Positions 9,149-22,007 are shown, numbered from the stretch's first letter. The stretch is DNA of 64,000 bases from Microbacterium memoriense (GCF_025398275.1 NZ_JAODOR010000011.1:186001-250000), one strand, 5' to 3'. The notes: generated by a model not told the origin, from the sequence alone. Made by a program: numbers and translations.

Positions 9149-9982
9149 TCAGAACGCGTAGTCGGCGACGACGGGAGCGTGGTCGCTCCACCGGGTGTCC
9201 CACGACGGCGCGCGCACCACCCGATAGTCCACGACGCGCTCGGCGAGAGCGGGGGAGGCCAGGTGGTAGTCGATCCGCCAGCCCGTGTCGGTGTCGAACG
9301 CCTTGCCGCGGTTCGACCACCAGGAGTACGGCCCGTCGACCTCGCCCGCCCACCGGCGCCCGACATCCACCCAGCCGAGACCAGTTCCTGTCGTCCCGTC
9401 GACGCAGGCGACAGTCTCGCCGGCGGGGCCGACGAAGCGGTCGAAGTAGGCACGCTCGCGCGGGAGGAAGCCGGCCTTCTTGACGTTGCCCTTCCAGTTG
9501 CGGATGTCGAGCTCGCGGTGTCCGACGTTCAGGTCGCCGGTGATCAGCGCGAGCTCGCCGAGCTGCGGCATCCGGGCCTCCATCGCGTCGAGGAACGCGT
9601 ACTTCGCCACTTGCTTCTCGGTGCCGTCCTCGCCGGTGAAGACGTAGGCACTCACGATGGTCACGCGCTCGCCGGCGATGTCGATGTCGGCCTCGATCCA
9701 GCGTCCCTTCGAATCGAGGGTGTCGTCGCTCAGGTCGACCCGCCAGATGTCGAGCGGTTCGCGTGCGGCGATAGCGACGCCCGCGCGGCCCTTCGCCAGA
9801 GCTTCATCGTTGACGACGTGCCAACCGGGAAGGGCGTCGGCCAGGTGTACGGCCTCACCGCGCACCTCTTGCAGCGTCAGGACATCGACATCGGCAGAGT
9901 CGAGCCACGCGGACATCCCATTGCGGGATGCGGCCCGAATGCCGTTGACGTTGACGGAGGCGATTCGTACCGAGCGGGGCAT
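9149..9982 (-). CDS. xth: Exodeoxyribonuclease III (AP endonuclease family)
   Basis: 277 aa, normal for the ExoIII/Xth family. It cleaves abasic sites and degrades 3' ends in base-excision repair. Endonuclease/exonuclease/phosphatase-fold motifs are present: IASVNVNGIRAA, LTLQEVRGE (catalytic Glu), ITGDLNVGHRELD (Asp/Asn) and the C-terminal TRWSDHAPVVADY (Asp-His pair). ATG 9982 is chosen because family homology begins directly after it and a TAGTGT box (complement 9990-9995) sits 7 nt upstream. In-frame ATGs at 10000 and 10012 are possible but would add residues outside the fold. Confidence 0.93.
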   Translation of the reverse strand: MPRSVRIASVNVNGIRAASRNGMSAWLDSADVDVLTLQEVRGEAVHLADALPGWHVVNDEALAKGRAGVAIAAREPLDIWRVDLSDDTLDSKGRWIEADIDIAGERVTIVSAYVFTGEDGTEKQVAKYAFLDAMEARMPQLGELALITGDLNVGHRELDIRNWKGNVKKAGFLPRERAYFDRFVGPAGETVACVDGTTGTGLGWVDVGRRWAGEVDGPYSWWSNRGKAFDTDTGWRIDYHLASPALAERVVDYRVVRAPSWDTRWSDHAPVVADYAF

Positions 9983-10018
9983 GTATTCCACACTAACCAT
10001 CGCCACCGACACGAGCGG

Positions 10019-11206
10019 TCACTCCAGGAGGAGCCCGCGGGGCTTCTCCGGAGCGGGGGCAAAGGCCTCGACAAGGGCGAGCTGGTCTTCGGCGCGTCGC
10101 ACTTCTCGGTGCGTCGCCCAGGACTGCCACCACGGGGCGGACTCACGGGCCAGATGGGCATCGCGGACGCGGACCTGGGCGGCGACGAGGAGCGCGGCGT
10201 GTTCGGCGCGGCGTTTCTCCTCTTCCGACATCTGCACGAGGGGGACGTCATCGTCGTGCGCCGACACAGCCACCCAGGATGCGGCCACGAGGATCACGAT
10301 GCCCGCCAGTCGGAACCACAACAGGAATCCGATCAGGACCGAGAAGGTCGCCAACAGCGGGTTGGAGGGTGTGTAGAGAAAGAGGATGCCGACCCCGAGC
10401 TGCAGGATCGCCAGCGCACCGCCGCCGAGGAGCGCTCCGGGCCAGACCCGCATCCACGGAACGGAGATGCCGGTGAGGAAGCGCAGGAGACCCGCGAGCG
10501 CGGCCGAGTTGATGGCGAACGCGACGACGACCGATGCGCCCCGGCCGGCGACGGTGACCCACCCCGACAGGTCTGTCCACCCGAGCAGCCGGAACAGCAG
10601 GTCGATCGCCCCGGCCGCGACGCCACCGAGGATGGCGCCGAGAATGAGGGCGACACCGAACATCGCGGCGGCGAGGAAATCTCGCGCCTTCAGAATGATG
10701 TAGCCACGCCTGTCGAAGGGGAGCCCGAACGTGTCACGCACGGCGCGGCGCGTGAAGGTGACGAATCCGATCGCGGTCCAGATCGCGACGACGAAAGCGA
10801 TCGCACCGGTGATGGCGAGCGCTCCCGAACTCGACTGCGCGACATCGGCGACGTCCTCGGGGTGCACCAGGCCGTGTTCGCTGATGAGCCCGGGAACGTA
10901 GGTGTTGACGATCTCGATCAGTGCGTTGATGGTCTGCTGGCTGCCCCCCAGCCACACGCCGACGATCGCGAAAGCGAAGTACAGAGCGGCGAAGATCGCG
11001 AACAGCGACTGGTAGCTGATCGCGGCAGCCAGCAGGAATCCGTTGTGCTGCAGGAAGTGCCGCCACACCCGGATCGGGAACCAGGCGAGCGTCTTGCGGG
11101 TCAGTTCGGTGGCGCGCTCGATCGGGGCGTCCCAGCGTTCACGCAGGTCCGATTGCTCCCAGCGCGCCCGCCAGTACGCTTCGGCCTGCTCGTCGCGATC
11201 ACCCAC
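10019..11206 (-). CDS. YihY/BrkB-family inner membrane protein
   Basis: 395 aa. The family has six or so transmembrane helices and unknown transport function (historically annotated as virulence factor BrkB or, wrongly, RNase BN). Visible membrane stretches include LLAAAISYQSLFAIFAALYF, GALAITGAIAFVVAIWTAIG, FGVALILGAILGGVAAGA and FSVLIGFLLWFRLAGIVILV. Both ends are cytoplasmic and charged, and the C-terminal tail of about 80 residues is helical. Two GTGs are possible, at 11212 and 11206. The second is chosen because a TAGTGT box (complement 11213-11218) lies exactly 6 nt before it and abuts the first. It starts 28 nt after the sdhB stop on the same strand, so readthrough is possible. Confidence 0.88.
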   Translation of the reverse strand: MGDRDEQAEAYWRARWEQSDLRERWDAPIERATELTRKTLAWFPIRVWRHFLQHNGFLLAAAISYQSLFAIFAALYFAFAIVGVWLGGSQQTINALIEIVNTYVPGLISEHGLVHPEDVADVAQSSSGALAITGAIAFVVAIWTAIGFVTFTRRAVRDTFGLPFDRRGYIILKARDFLAAAMFGVALILGAILGGVAAGAIDLLFRLLGWTDLSGWVTVAGRGASVVVAFAINSAALAGLLRFLTGISVPWMRVWPGALLGGGALAILQLGVGILFLYTPSNPLLATFSVLIGFLLWFRLAGIVILVAASWVAVSAHDDDVPLVQMSEEEKRRAEHAALLVAAQVRVRDAHLARESAPWWQSWATHREVRRAEDQLALVEAFAPAPEKPRGLLLE

Positions 11207-11233
11207 GCTCACACACTATCGAGCGCGAGGAGA

Positions 11234-11991
11234 TCAGCGCCCGCGCAGGACCGCCTGCTTGACTTCGGCGATCGCCTTGGTCACCTCGATACCGCGAGGG
11301 CAGGCCTCGGTGCAGTTGAAGGTCGTGCGGCAGCGCCACACGCCTTCCTTGTCGTTGAGGATGTCCAGGCGCACATCGCCCGCGTCGTCGCGCGAGTCGA
11401 AGATGAAACGGTGCGCATTGACGATCGCGGCCGGGCCGAAGTACTGGCCGTCTGTCCAGAAGACAGGGCACGACGACGTGCATGCCGCGCAGAGAATGCA
11501 CTTGGTCGTGTCATCGAAGACCTCGCGGTCGACGATCGACTGGATGCGTTCCTTGCCCGCTTCGGGCTTCGAGTTCGCGATGAGGAACGGCTGCACTTCG
11601 CGGTACGACGCGAAGAACGGCTCCATGTCGACGATGAGGTCCTTCTCAAGCGGCAGACCCTTGATCGCTTCGACGTAGATCGGCTTAGAAATGTCGAGGT
11701 CCTTGATCAGCGTCTTGCAGGCGAGGCGGTTGCGCCCGTTGATGCGCATCGCGTCGGAGCCGCAGATGCCGTGCGCGCACGAGCGGCGGAACGACAGCGA
11801 ACCGTCGACCTCCCACTTGATCTTGTGCAGCGCATCGAGCACCCGGTCGGTGGGGTAGAGCTCGACGTCGTAGTCGACCCAGCGGGGCTCGTCGTCGACC
11901 TCCGGGTCGAAGCGGCGCACGATGAACGTGATCAGGTACGACTGGATGCCGGAGTCCGTCGTGACGGCAGCCTCTTCAGCGACGAGGGTCA

Positions 11992-11992
<1 letters not shown>
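11234..11992 (-). CDS. sdhB: Succinate dehydrogenase iron-sulfur subunit
   Basis: 252 aa. It carries electrons from the flavoprotein SdhA to the membrane quinone site in complex II. The [2Fe-2S] site is in RRSCAHGICGSDAM with NRLACKTL. The C-terminal [4Fe-4S] and [3Fe-4S] ligands are in CILCAACTSSCP and CRTTFNCTEACPRGIEV. It starts at an ATG whose A is the last base of the sdhA stop (TGATG), so translation is coupled. A longer open frame running upstream through sdhA is only a shadow; the start is fixed by this junction. Last gene of sdhCDAB. Confidence 0.95.
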
Positions 11993-13815
<1,823 letters not shown>

Positions 13816-13862
13816 GTCAGGATGCCTCTTCGTCTACTTTTCGTCTCGTCGCCGTACCGGGC

Positions 13863-14324
13863 TCACAGAGCCTGGCAGGCCTCCCAGAACGCACTGTCTG
13901 TCGTCACGCCGTTGCACGGGTCGAATGCGAACACGACGAGCGTGCCGAGCACGATCAGCAGGCCCGCGGCCACGAAGATCGCCCAGACGAGGGTCTTGCG
14001 CACCGTCTCGCCGGTCACGTAGTCGTTGACGATCGTGCGCATGCCGTTGGCGCCATGGATGAGCGCCAGCCACAGCATGAGGATGTCCCACACCTGCCAG
14101 AACGGGTTCGCGAGCTTGCCGGCCACGAAGCCCCAGTCGAGCGCGTGGATGCCGTCGCCCACCATGAGGTTGGAGAACAAGTGCCCGAAGATAAGCACGA
14201 CCAGCACGACGCCGGAGATGCGCATGTACAGCCAGCCCCACTTTTCGAGGTTGGGGCCCTTCTTGCGGATGTGCGGGTCGCGGCTCTGCGGGGAGCGGGG
14301 TGCGGCCAGAGTGTCGGCGGTCAT
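13863..14324 (-). CDS. sdhD: Succinate dehydrogenase membrane anchor subunit
   Basis: 153 aa with three hydrophobic helices (ISGVVLVVLIFGHLFSNLMV; VWDILMLWLALIHGANGMRT; LVWAIFVAAGLLIVLGTLVV). It anchors SdhAB and helps form the heme b/quinone site; candidate heme ligands are the histidines in IFGHLFSN and IHGANGM. ATG at 14324 shares its first base with the sdhC stop (TGATG). The short N-terminal extension before the first helix is polar, as in other actinobacterial SdhD proteins. Confidence 0.88.
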   Translation of the reverse strand: MTADTLAAPRSPQSRDPHIRKKGPNLEKWGWLYMRISGVVLVVLIFGHLFSNLMVGDGIHALDWGFVAGKLANPFWQVWDILMLWLALIHGANGMRTIVNDYVTGETVRKTLVWAIFVAAGLLIVLGTLVVFAFDPCNGVTTDSAFWEACQAL

Positions 14325-14758
14325 CAGTGTCCCCCTCCGGTGTTCGAGAAAACGTTGATGAGGTGACGCGGCACGAAGCCGGCGAGCGTCACGGCCCAGA
14401 TGCCGAGCACTCCCCACCACAGCTGGCGCTGGTGACGTGTGGCCCACGGCCACAGGTCGACCGCGATGATGCGCAGGCCGTTGTAGGCGTGATAGGCGAT
14501 CGCGGCGACGAGGGCAACCTCGCCGATGCCCATGATCGGGTTCTTGTATGTGCCGATGACCGCGTCATAGGCCTCGGGGGAGAGGCGGATGAGTGCGGTA
14601 TCGAGCACATGCACCAGCAGGAAGAAGAAGATGGCGATGCCGGTGATGCGGTGCAGAACCCACGACCACATGCCCTCTCGGCCGCGGTACAGCGTGCCGC
14701 GCGGGGTCTTGGACGTGGTCTCGGAGACCTCCGGCGTGACGCGTGCTGGTGCAGACAC
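14324..14758 (-). CDS. sdhC: Succinate dehydrogenase cytochrome b556 subunit
   Basis: 144 aa with three transmembrane helices. TLYRGREGMWSWVLHRITGI is the SdhC signature, with conserved Ser and His/Arg near the quinone site, and a later His in LLVHVLDTAL is a probable heme ligand. GTG at 14758 is preceded by AGGGAGG at a good distance. Upstream in-frame ATGs give proline- and arginine-rich residues typical of a 5' leader. First gene of sdhCDAB. Its leader on the minus strand contains a hairpin GGGGA-TTCG-TCCCC (around 14800-14815) and a long palindrome farther up (14901-14922). Confidence 0.9.
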   Translation of the reverse strand: MSAPARVTPEVSETTSKTPRGTLYRGREGMWSWVLHRITGIAIFFFLLVHVLDTALIRLSPEAYDAVIGTYKNPIMGIGEVALVAAIAYHAYNGLRIIAVDLWPWATRHQRQLWWGVLGIWAVTLAGFVPRHLINVFSNTGGGH

Positions 14759-14900
14759 TTCGTCCTCCCTGGGTGTGATGGGACACCTCGATACGGCGGG
14801 GGACGAATCCCCGGGGCGTTTTCGACCCTCGGCGTCGCACACGGGCGCATTGATCATCCTACGTGCCGTCCAGGACACCGAGCGAGTGAGGCCGACCTAA

Positions 14901-14922
14901 GTTCTCTCGATGTCGAGACAAC
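14901..14922. promoter_or_regulatory. 22-bp palindrome between divergent sdhC and manC, candidate operator
   Basis: The core TCTCGA-TG-TCGAGA (14905-14918) is a perfect inverted repeat; outer GTT/AAC arms extend it to 22 bp with a single mismatched pair. On the sdh strand it overlaps a possible promoter (TTGTCT, 16 nt, TAGGTC). It is about 60 nt from the manC start. Regulator unknown; function is inferred from symmetry and place. Confidence 0.45.
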
Positions 14923-14979
14923 ACGGCCCGCGCTCCCGTCTTCCGGGGGGAATTCCGGCGCGGACGGTACTCTCGAGGC

Positions 14980-16095
14980 ATGTCGCAGCCGATCCCCAAT
15001 TTCTACGCCGTCATCCCCGCGGGGGGAGTGGGCAGTCGGCTGTGGCCGCTTTCGCGCGCCGATGCGCCCAAGTTCCTGCACGACCTCACCGGCTCGGGTC
15101 ATTCGCTGCTGCGCGACACGTGGGACCGCCTCGAGCCCTTGACCGGCCCCGACCGGATCGCCGTGGTCACCGGCCGTGCGCACCGCGCCGCCGTCGAGGA
15201 ACAACTTCCCGACATCGCAGATCTGAACGTGTTCTTGGAGTCCGAGCCTCGCGACTCGGCGGCCGCGATCGGCCTCGCGGCCGCGATCCTGCACCGCCGT
15301 GAACCGGACGTGATCATCGGGTCCTTCGCGGCCGACCATGTCATCCGCGGCACGCGGGTGTTCGAGTTCGCCGTGCGGGATGCCGTGGAGGTCGCCCGCG
15401 AGGGCTACGTCTGCACGATCGGCATCGCGCCGTCCGAGCCTGCCGTCGGCTTCGGGTACATCAAACGCGGGTCCGAGTTGATCGTCGACGGCGCACGCGA
15501 CGCGTCGCTCGTCGAGCGGTTCGTGGAGAAGCCCGACCTCGAGACCGCGAAGCGGTATGTCGCCGACCGCGACTATCTGTGGAACGCCGGCATGTTCATT
15601 TCGCGCGCCGATGTGCTGCTCGCCGAGATCGAGGCATCCAACCCCTCCCTGCACGCGGGACTGATCGCGCTCGCCGAGGCATGGGACGACCGGGACCTCC
15701 GCGGCCCCGCGGTGGATCGCATCTGGCCGACGTTGCCGAAGATCGCGATCGATTACGTCGTCGCCGAACCGGCCGCCGAGCGCGGACGCCTCGCCGTCGT
15801 GCCCGGACACTTCGATTGGGATGACGTGGGCGACTTCGCGAGTCTCGCCAAGCTCAACTCGCACGGACGCAAGAACGACCTCGCGATCCTCGGCGAGAAT
15901 GCCCGCATCCTCTCCGACGCCGCCAGCGGCATCGTCGTCAGCCACACGAACCGCGTCATCAGCCTGATCGGCGTGAAGGACATCGTGGTCGTCGACACTC
16001 CCGATGCTCTCCTGGTGACCACGAGCGAGCATGCGCAGCGCGTCAAGGGCGTCGTCGACGCCTTGAAGCTGACCGGCCGCAGCGACGTCCTGTAG
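14980..16095 (+). CDS. manC: Mannose-1-phosphate guanylyltransferase (GDP-mannose pyrophosphorylase)
   Basis: 371 aa. It makes GDP-mannose from GTP and mannose 1-phosphate for glycan and lipoglycan synthesis. Nucleotidyltransferase motifs are VIPAGGVGSRLWPLSR (pyrophosphorylase loop), FAADHVI, FVEKPDLETAK and YLWNAGMFIS. The C-terminus has a short left-handed-helix-like tail but no fused phosphomannose isomerase domain. ATG 14980 has a TACTCT box at 14968-14973 and a 6-nt spacer, so it is probably leaderless. It stands alone, divergent from sdhCDAB. The sugar nucleotide may feed the glycosyltransferases at the far end of the window (inference). Confidence 0.92.
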   Translation: MSQPIPNFYAVIPAGGVGSRLWPLSRADAPKFLHDLTGSGHSLLRDTWDRLEPLTGPDRIAVVTGRAHRAAVEEQLPDIADLNVFLESEPRDSAAAIGLAAAILHRREPDVIIGSFAADHVIRGTRVFEFAVRDAVEVAREGYVCTIGIAPSEPAVGFGYIKRGSELIVDGARDASLVERFVEKPDLETAKRYVADRDYLWNAGMFISRADVLLAEIEASNPSLHAGLIALAEAWDDRDLRGPAVDRIWPTLPKIAIDYVVAEPAAERGRLAVVPGHFDWDDVGDFASLAKLNSHGRKNDLAILGENARILSDAASGIVVSHTNRVISLIGVKDIVVVDTPDALLVTTSEHAQRVKGVVDALKLTGRSDVL

Positions 16096-16269
16096 ACACC
16101 GGGAGGCTCCCGCCCGATTGCGCAAGATGCCGCCCACGTGACGGCTTCATTGCGTCTTTGTAACCATTGGCCCGCGCGGGTGGGTGCAGGGTGCAAATCG
16201 ATGGTCACACTGGGTAACTTCGACAGGTGCGTCCGCGAAATCCGCGGTCATATCAATGTGGAGGCTGCA

Positions 16270-17415
16270 TTGACCATCTCGACCACCAAGAAGCTCGCCG
16301 GCATCACCGCCGCCGCGGGACTCATTTTCGCCCTCGCCGGTTGCGGCTCGGCGCCTGAGGCCACCCCCACCAGCACCGGCGACGCCGGCACTGTCGTGGA
16401 CGGCTTCCTGCCTTGCCTGATCTCCGACGCCGGCGGTTGGAACGACAAGTCGTTCAACGAGTCCGCGAAGAACGGCATGGACAAGGCTGCGGCCGAGTTG
16501 GATGTCGCGCCGCTCGAGTTCGAGTCGACCAACGACAACGACTACGCGCCGAACATGGAGACCGCCGTCGCTGAGGGCTGCACCCTGATCGTCGCGGTGG
16601 GCTTCAAGCTCGCCGCCGCGACCGCCGAGGCCGCCAATGCGAACCCTGACATCGACTTCGCGATCATCGACGACTACGCCGACGGCACGACCGTCGACGC
16701 AGACGGCAACCCGGTCTACGACGGCGCGCCCGACGCTCCGAACATCAAGCCCCTCGTCTTCAACACGGCCGAGGCCGCGTACCTCGGCGGTTACGCCGCG
16801 GCGGCGTGGTCGGCTGAGGCGGGCGTGAACAAGGTCGGCACCTTCGGCGGCATGCAGATCCCGTCGGTCGCCGTGTTCATGGACGGCTACCAGCTCGGTG
16901 TCGAGAAGTACAACGAGGACAAGGGTGCCGCGGTCGAGGTCTTCGGCTGGGACATCGCCTCGCAGGAGGGTGCCTTCACCGGTGCCTTCGACGCGAACGA
17001 CACCGCCAAGCAGACCGCGCAGTCGGTTCTCGACCAGGGCGTCGACGTCATCCTCCCCGTGGGCGGCCCGATCTACAAGAGCGCGGCAGCAGCCATCGCC
17101 GACAGCGGCAAGAGCACGCTCATGCTCGGTGTCGACAGCGACCTCGCGGTCGCCGACACGAGTGTCACGGACGTCACGCTGGTCTCGATCATGAAGGCGA
17201 TCGACGTGGCCGTCTACGACGCGACCATCGCCGCGGCGGCGGGCGAGTTCGACCCGGCGCCGTACATCGGAACGCTGGAGAACGAGGGCGTCAAGCTCTC
17301 GAGCTTCCACGACTTCGAGTCGCAGCTGCCCGATGGCCTGCTCGACGAGATCGCGGCTCTGCAGGCGTCGATCATCGCCGGCGACATCACGGTGGAGTCG
17401 GACAACTCCCCGTAA
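16270..17415 (+). CDS. BMP-family nucleoside-binding lipoprotein
   Basis: 381 aa. Substrate-binding protein (BmpA/PnrA/Med family) of a nucleoside ABC importer, anchored outside the membrane by a lipid. A lipoprotein signal (residues 1-25) ends in LIFALAGC, with the modified Cys at 25. The mature part contains SDAGGWNDKSFNESAKNGM, the BMP signature, and ILPVGGPIYKSAAAAI. The start is assigned to TTG 16270 because GGAGG lies 5 nt upstream and the signal peptide has the right length; GTG 16258 is an alternative without a ribosome site. First gene of the nucleoside operon. The 174 bp before it hold no other gene. Confidence 0.88.
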   Translation: MTISTTKKLAGITAAAGLIFALAGCGSAPEATPTSTGDAGTVVDGFLPCLISDAGGWNDKSFNESAKNGMDKAAAELDVAPLEFESTNDNDYAPNMETAVAEGCTLIVAVGFKLAAATAEAANANPDIDFAIIDDYADGTTVDADGNPVYDGAPDAPNIKPLVFNTAEAAYLGGYAAAAWSAEAGVNKVGTFGGMQIPSVAVFMDGYQLGVEKYNEDKGAAVEVFGWDIASQEGAFTGAFDANDTAKQTAQSVLDQGVDVILPVGGPIYKSAAAAIADSGKSTLMLGVDSDLAVADTSVTDVTLVSIMKAIDVAVYDATIAAAAGEFDPAPYIGTLENEGVKLSSFHDFESQLPDGLLDEIAALQASIIAGDITVESDNSP

Positions 17416-17430
17416 GCACGGCTCGATGAC

Positions 17431-17460
17431 GGGGCCGAGAGGAACAGTCCTCTCGGCCCC
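17431..17460 (+). terminator. Strong intrinsic terminator after the BMP lipoprotein gene
   Basis: A perfect 13-bp stem, GGGGCCGAGAGGA-ACAG-TCCTCTCGGCCCC, is followed by GTTTCTG. It lies 15 nt after the lipoprotein stop and upstream of a separate TAGATT promoter for the ABC ATPase. It probably lets the binding protein be made in excess over the membrane components. Confidence 0.85.
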
Positions 17461-17504
17461 GTTTCTGCTGTGGATAGACGTCCGTTCTCGATAGATTGGC
17501 CAGT

Positions 17505-19015
<1,511 letters not shown>

Positions 19016-19019
<4 letters not shown>

Positions 19020-20323
19020 GCGGCGTGACGCCCGGCGCCGCGGACGCGGCGCGCCCCGCTGAACAGCTCCCGCCCACCAGCGGTCTGTTGACCGGCGGAG
19101 AGATTCCGCCGCCGCCGCGGTCCAACGTCATCCTGAAGGACATGCTCCGCGGGAGCGCGGTCACGACCTTCCTCGCGATCGTCCTCGCGATGATCGTCGG
19201 CGGTGTGCTCATCGCCATCACGAACGACGACGTGCAGGCTGCCGCGGGCTACTTCTTCTCGCGCCCCGGCGATACGTTCGCCGCCGTGTGGAACGCCGTG
19301 TACAGCGGCTACGAAGCGCTCTTCCGCGGCGCGGTGTTCAACCCGCGCGGCGCCGACTTCGCGGCCCAGATCCGGCCGCTGACCAACTCGCTCGGGTTCG
19401 CGGCCCCGCTGATCGCCGCGGGCCTCGGCGTCGCGCTCGCCTTCCGGGTGGGCCTGTTCAACATCGGTGCACGCGGACAGATGCTCATCGGCGCGATGTT
19501 CGCGGGGCTGTTCGCGTTCAACCTCGATCTGCCGATGTGGATCCACCTTCCGCTCACCCTGATGGCCGGCATCCTCGGCGGCGCGCTGTGGGGCGGCATC
19601 GTGGGCCTGCTGAAGGCGAAGACGGGCGCGCACGAGGTGATCCTCACGATCATGCTCAACTACGTCGCGTTCTACCTCTTGCTCTGGATGCTGCGGAGCC
19701 CCGGCTTGTTGCAGATGGCCGGGAGCAACCAGCCGCAGACGAAGCCCACACCCGCGTCGGCGCAGTTCCCCGATCTGCTCGGGCCACTGTTCCCCGCGCT
19801 CGACTGGGGGTTCGTGGTCGTCGTCCTGGCGACCCTGTTCGTGTGGTGGCTCATCGAACGCTCGAGCCTGGGACTGCGCCTGCGCGCCGTGGGGGAGAAC
19901 CCGCACGCGGCACGCGCGGCGGGCATCAACGTCGAGCGCCTGTACCTCTACGCGATGCTGTTCGCCGGGGGTCTCGCGGGCCTGGCCGCCATGAACCAGA
20001 TTCAAGGCAACGTGACCACCGGGTTCGGTGCGACGATCGACGCGGGCATCGGCTTCGACGCGATCACCGTGGCGCTCCTCGGCCGGAGCCGCGCGTGGGG
20101 CACGTTCGCCGCCGGCATCCTGTTCGGCGCTCTGAAAGCGGGATCGTTCTCGATGCAGGCGCAGGGGATTCCCGTCGACATCGTGCTCGTGGTCCAGTCG
20201 CTCATCGTGCTGTTCATCGCCGCGCCGCCGTTGCTGCGCGCGGTGTTCTTCCTCCCGAAGACCGACCTCGAGAAGGCGGCCAAGGCGCGGGCCAAGGCCG
20301 CGAAGAAGGCGGTGGCGGCATGA
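19016..20323 (+). CDS. Nucleoside ABC transporter permease, first subunit
   Basis: 435 aa, BPD_transp_2 family. After a polar N-terminus of about 40 residues come eight or more hydrophobic helices, e.g. FLAIVLAMIVGGVLIAI, APLIAAGLGVALAFRVGLFN and IHLPLTLMAGILGGALWGGI. The conserved cytoplasmic coupling segment RAVGENPHAARAAGINVERL and the GIGFDAITVALLGRS region match nucleoside permeases. The C-terminus is a short lysine/alanine-rich tail. It overlaps the ATPase stop and the next start by 4 nt each (ATGA), so the three are tightly coupled. Confidence 0.9.
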
Positions 20324-21603
20324 CCACTCCCACGCTCGTCGCCGATGACGGCACGATTCAGCTCACCGTCGTCAAGGAGCGTCACTTCAAGGTGCCGATC
20401 GTCTTCGGCATCGTCCTGGTGCTCCTCGGCGCACTGTTCGTCTTCGCGCCGCGCGGAGGTATCTCCACGTTCCGTCTGGGCGACCCGACCTCGGCGATCG
20501 CGCTGCCGGACGTGGAGGTCCCGACGGGACCGACGAGCTGGGCGGTCTGGACGATTCTCGCCCTCCTCGCCCTCTGGGCGACCTGGGTCGCCTGGTCCTA
20601 CCGTCGCACCCCGCTGTGGCTCACGATCGCGTTCAGCGTCCTCGGCGTCTTCGCGTTCCTCGTCTGGGCGGCCGCCGGTGGCCTCGTCCCGGTGTCGAAC
20701 CTGCTGTTCGGCGCCGTGTCGCTGTCGGTGCCGCTGGTCTTCGGCGCGCTCGGTGGCGTGATCGGCGAGCGGGCCGGCGTCGTGAACGTGGCCATCGAAG
20801 GACAGCTCCTGCTGGGCGCCTTCTCCGCGGCACTGCTGTCGAGCATCACCGGCAACCCGTTCATCGGCCTCATCGGCGCGATGATCGGCGGCGTCCTCGT
20901 CTCGTTCGTGCTCGCGGCGTTCGCCATCAAGTACCTCGTCGATCAGGTCATCGTCGGTGTCGTGCTCAACGTGCTCGTCACCGGCCTCACCGGCTTCCTC
21001 TATGGAGCGCTGTTGGTGCCCAACGAGGCGACCCTCAACCGTCCCGAGCGGTTCGGCCGCATCGAGATCCCGGTGCTGAGCGACATCCCGATCATCGGGC
21101 CGGTGCTGTTCAACCAGACCTTCATCGTGTACCTGATGTTCGTCACGGTCGCCATCGTCGCCTGGGGGCTGTACCGCACGCGCTGGGGACTCCGGCTTCG
21201 CGCCGTCGGCGAGCACCCGCAGGCAGCGGACACCGTGGGCATCAAGGTGAACGCCACCCGGTTCTGGAATGTGATGCTCGCGGGCGCGATCGCCGGTATC
21301 GGCGGCGCCTACTTCACGCTCGTGTCGGTGCCGCAGTTCGGCAAGGAAATGACGGCCGGCCTCGGGTTCATCGCTCTGGCCGCCGTGATCTTCGGCCGGT
21401 GGGACCCGATCCGCGCCACCCTCGCGGCGCTCCTGTTCGGCTTCGCGACGAACCTGCAGAACCTGCTGACGATCCTGAAGACCCCGATCCCCAGCGAATT
21501 CATGCTCATGCTTCCGTACGTCGTCACGATCCTCGCGGTCGCCGGCTTCGCGGGGCAGATCCGGGGGCCTGCGGCATCCGGAAAACCGTACATCAAGGGA
21601 TAG
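20320..21603 (+). CDS. Nucleoside ABC transporter permease, second subunit
   Basis: 427 aa, BPD_transp_2 family, paralogous partner of the preceding permease. The N-terminus has three extra hydrophobic segments before the core (VFGIVLVLLGALFVFA; VWTILALLALWATWVAWSY; FSVLGVFAFLVWAAAGGLV). Core motifs are GERAGVVNVAIEGQLLLGA, RAVGEHPQAADTVGIKVNAT and TAGLGFIALAAVIFGRWDP, typical of RnsD/NupC-type permeases. ATG 20320 overlaps the preceding stop (ATGA). Cytidine deaminase follows after 5 nt. Confidence 0.92.
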   Translation: MTTPTLVADDGTIQLTVVKERHFKVPIVFGIVLVLLGALFVFAPRGGISTFRLGDPTSAIALPDVEVPTGPTSWAVWTILALLALWATWVAWSYRRTPLWLTIAFSVLGVFAFLVWAAAGGLVPVSNLLFGAVSLSVPLVFGALGGVIGERAGVVNVAIEGQLLLGAFSAALLSSITGNPFIGLIGAMIGGVLVSFVLAAFAIKYLVDQVIVGVVLNVLVTGLTGFLYGALLVPNEATLNRPERFGRIEIPVLSDIPIIGPVLFNQTFIVYLMFVTVAIVAWGLYRTRWGLRLRAVGEHPQAADTVGIKVNATRFWNVMLAGAIAGIGGAYFTLVSVPQFGKEMTAGLGFIALAAVIFGRWDPIRATLAALLFGFATNLQNLLTILKTPIPSEFMLMLPYVVTILAVAGFAGQIRGPAASGKPYIKG

Positions 21604-21608
21604 ACACC

Positions 21609-22007
21609 GTGACCGACATCGATTGGGACGAATTGCGCAGCGTCGCCGTTCAGGCCATGGAACGCGCCTACGCGCCCTACTCGCGCTACCGGGTGGGGGC
21701 TGCGGCCCTCGTCGCCGACGGCCGCATCGTCTCGGGGTGCAACGTCGAGAACGCCTCGTACGGCGTCGGGCTGTGCGCTGAGTGCGCGCTCGTGGGCGAC
21801 CTGCACATGTCCGGCGGGGGCCAACTGGTCGCGTTCGTCTGCGTCAACAACGACGGCGAGACGATCATGCCGTGCGGACGCTGCCGTCAACTGCTCTACG
21901 AATTCGCTTTGCCGGGCATGCTGCTCGAGACGGTCTCCGGCATCCGGACGATCGACGAAGTCCTGCCGGATGCGTTCGGCCCGCGCGATCTGGAGGCTGC
22001 ACGATGA
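21609..22007 (+). CDS. cdd: Cytidine deaminase
   Basis: 132 aa, the short tetrameric class. It converts cytidine and deoxycytidine to uridine and deoxyuridine. Zinc ligands and catalytic Glu are C56-A-E58 in GVGLCAECAL, with C89 and C92 in MPCGRCRQ; the substrate motif NVENASYG precedes them. The start is GTG 21609, 5 nt after the permease stop. The 3' end overlaps deoA by 4 nt. Its place in the importer operon shows that pyrimidine nucleosides are among the imported substrates. Confidence 0.95.
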   Translation: MTDIDWDELRSVAVQAMERAYAPYSRYRVGAAALVADGRIVSGCNVENASYGVGLCAECALVGDLHMSGGGQLVAFVCVNNDGETIMPCGRCRQLLYEFALPGMLLETVSGIRTIDEVLPDAFGPRDLEAAR

